From BPJU01 sp964425225 (GTDB lineage: Bacteria > Planctomycetota > Planctomycetia > Pirellulales > Pirellulaceae), in NCBI GenBank assembly GCA_964425225.1, contig CAYRMD010000003.1, positions 1 through 64,000 of the forward strand: a DNA stretch of 64,000 nucleotides, given 5' to 3'. The notes beneath the pieces were generated by a model. The model was not told where the DNA came from, did not search any database, and saw nothing but the letters and a program-made list of their open reading frames with translations. Positions within the stretch are counted from its first letter, which is position 1. Every line of letters begins with the position of its first letter. The translations under genes and the position numbers were made by a program. This document shows, piece after piece, positions 62,881-64,000 of the stretch.

Positions 62881-63752
62881 CGTGCTACATCGTTATCCGT
62901 GAGTGTCATCGAGTGTTCACAACTGTAGGTGCATTTTCAATCGGTTTTCCCCACAAAACGTCATCCAATCCGCGATTCCATCCGGATAGTATAACGCCCG
63001 GCAAACGGGTTTTTCCGCAAACAATGGGAGTTAGTTCATCAACTTGAACCGAGGCCCTTGGCCGGAACGGAGGGAAACGGCCCTTCGCGCCGGACGCTGC
63101 ACGGCCGTTGTGCGTATTGGTGCCTAAAAGGCTCGTACCACTCTACCGTGAATTATGAACGAAACGTGCCGTACGGGGCGTGCCGATGGCAAGCCATTCT
63201 GGATACCGTCGCGTCCGGTGGCCGGGGCAAACCGCTGTCTTTGCTCTCTTAAGCGTCCAGCCGTAAGCAGTCCGGGAAAGCGAGCGATTCCGAACTACAA
63301 CCTCATCCCGGGTAAACAGTCACGTCGAAAATAACAGAGGAACTTTGGCTTGAAGGATAAAGAGAGTCTACCCTGCGGCATGCGTTGCGATTTGGTAACC
63401 CGCGTAACGCGAACAACAACGGGAGGTTCGATTTTACGAAATGCAGCAGGGGCACGTTCCAACCAACGGCAACAGTTTGTTTTCGCCAACGCAAATGCCT
63501 TTTGGCAACTCGTACCACCTTGATTGCCCGTTTGCGTGGGAAGCCCCTAAATCAACTGCCTCTTGCGCATTTTTAGCTACGTGGCGAATGCGTGGCCCGT
63601 CGTCGTATACGGCCAGAAAAATGAGACGAATGTGAAATCGCACCCATTCGGGAACCCATCCTTATAACACTTTTTCTTAACTGAGGAATGTTTTGCGTAT
63701 TCTAACTATGTGAGGCCTTCGTTTTGTCTGTAAAAAATGCCTACAAATTCAT
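62881..63752. other. Gene-poor gap
   Basis: About 870 bp between the GGDEF gene and the deaminase gene. Short frames on both strands, including minus 63434-63643, show no known family, signal or ribosome site. Nothing structural was identified. Confidence 0.4.
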
Positions 63753-64000
63753 CTAATACACCTGATGCGTCGGCAAGTTCTTCCACTGGCGGAATAACTC
63801 CAAGCATTCGTCTCGCAGCACTTCGCCTACCAGTTCCAGCGGACTTCCTCCTTGTCGTACTAGCGCTGCCGCCGGAATACGCAACTCGTTGAAGCCAGCC
63901 TGAGCCGCATCGGCGATCGAAGCTCCGAAATAAACACGGCGCACGCGTGCCCAATGCAAAGCCCCCAGGCACATCGGGCACGGTTCGCAAGTGGTGGCAA
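63753..64000 (-). CDS. Cytidine/guanine deaminase-family protein, 3' part only
   Basis: The C-terminal 80 or so residues of a zinc nucleoside/nucleobase deaminase; the start lies beyond the window edge. TTCEPCPMCLGALHWARV contains the PCxxC zinc motif, and RVYFGASIADAAQAGFNELR resembles guanine deaminase (GuaD) sequences. The partner motif HAE must lie to the right. A tRNA adenosine deaminase (TadA) is less likely because TadA has a shorter tail. Function: hydrolytic deamination in purine turnover, if the assignment holds. Confidence 0.8.
   Translation of the reverse strand, partial: ATTCEPCPMCLGALHWARVRRVYFGASIADAAQAGFNELRIPAAALVRQGGSPLELVGEVLRDECLELFRQWKNLPTHQVY

Noticed and set aside
63434..63643. 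Small minus-strand protein gene of 69 residues
   Set aside because: No ribosome site, signal or recognised family, and other frames overlap it equally well.

Overview
The window reads as chromosomal DNA of a planctomycete, probably in or near Pirellulales. The basis is family-level recognition: a SecA of about 1,230 residues, a secreted VCBS/FG-GAP protein with a coiled-coil tail, a small secreted Trp/Tyr-rich protein at 43910-44245 of a type I associate with planctomycetes, and wide gaps full of short dispersed repeats. Genes for LpxB, Kdo transferase (KdtA), an LptF/LptG permease and a complete MlaE-MlaF-MlaD set imply an asymmetric outer membrane with lipid A. No rRNA or convincing tRNA gene, integrated phage, CRISPR array or intact insertion sequence was seen.

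Layout. 0-26.5 kb: mostly plus-strand housekeeping and envelope genes (ctp protease, secA, kdtA, metK with a structured leader, manC, ruvX, cyaB-like CYTH protein, lpxB, M50 protease). Mixed in are secreted small proteins (EF-hand, Cys-rich YHS/TRASH-like), a BASS-type transporter, an Mrp-type Fe-S carrier, a 25-residue Lys/Ala-rich peptide gene, and a decayed REP-associated tyrosine transposase (RAYT). 26.7-42.0 kb: one minus-strand operon with all 14 subunits of respiratory complex I in canonical order nuoA to nuoN. Its control region carries a sigma-70-like promoter, overlapping hairpins and a perfect TGTGA-N6-TCACA palindrome. 42.0-44.7 kb: a gene-poor, repeat-rich gap. 44.7-64 kb: two metallo-beta-lactamase-fold or epimerase enzymes, a tandem pair of HtrA-like proteins (one apparently active, one with its catalytic residues lost), a thiE fusion, clpC, mlaEFD, a PEGA lipoprotein, a PP2C phosphatase, an LptF/G permease, a GGDEF cyclase and the end of a guanine-deaminase-like gene.

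Most notable observations. (1) The VCBS gene at 362-1705 is interrupted only by one in-frame TGA. It lies beside a TGC codon and is followed 14-30 nt later by a bulged hairpin whose loop position fits bacterial selenocysteine insertion elements, so a selenoprotein is a real possibility. (2) Two diverged copies (about 265 bp) of an unexplained element, near 42.2-42.4 kb and 61.5-61.75 kb, preserve hairpins with GNRA loops and a compensatory base change; they look like a structured RNA or a small mobile element. (3) A CRP-type palindrome lies in front of the nuo operon, and the same window encodes a class IV adenylate-cyclase-like CYTH protein. (4) A possible H-type pseudoknot leader precedes metK. 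(5) Two proteins look catalytically dead: an HtrA relative with a PDZ domain placed inside the protease fold, and a sigma-54-activator-like protein without Walker A lysine or GAFTGA loop.

Starts were chosen by Shine-Dalgarno spacing and family length where the longest open frame was implausible. Everything is read by eye; no database search was possible.
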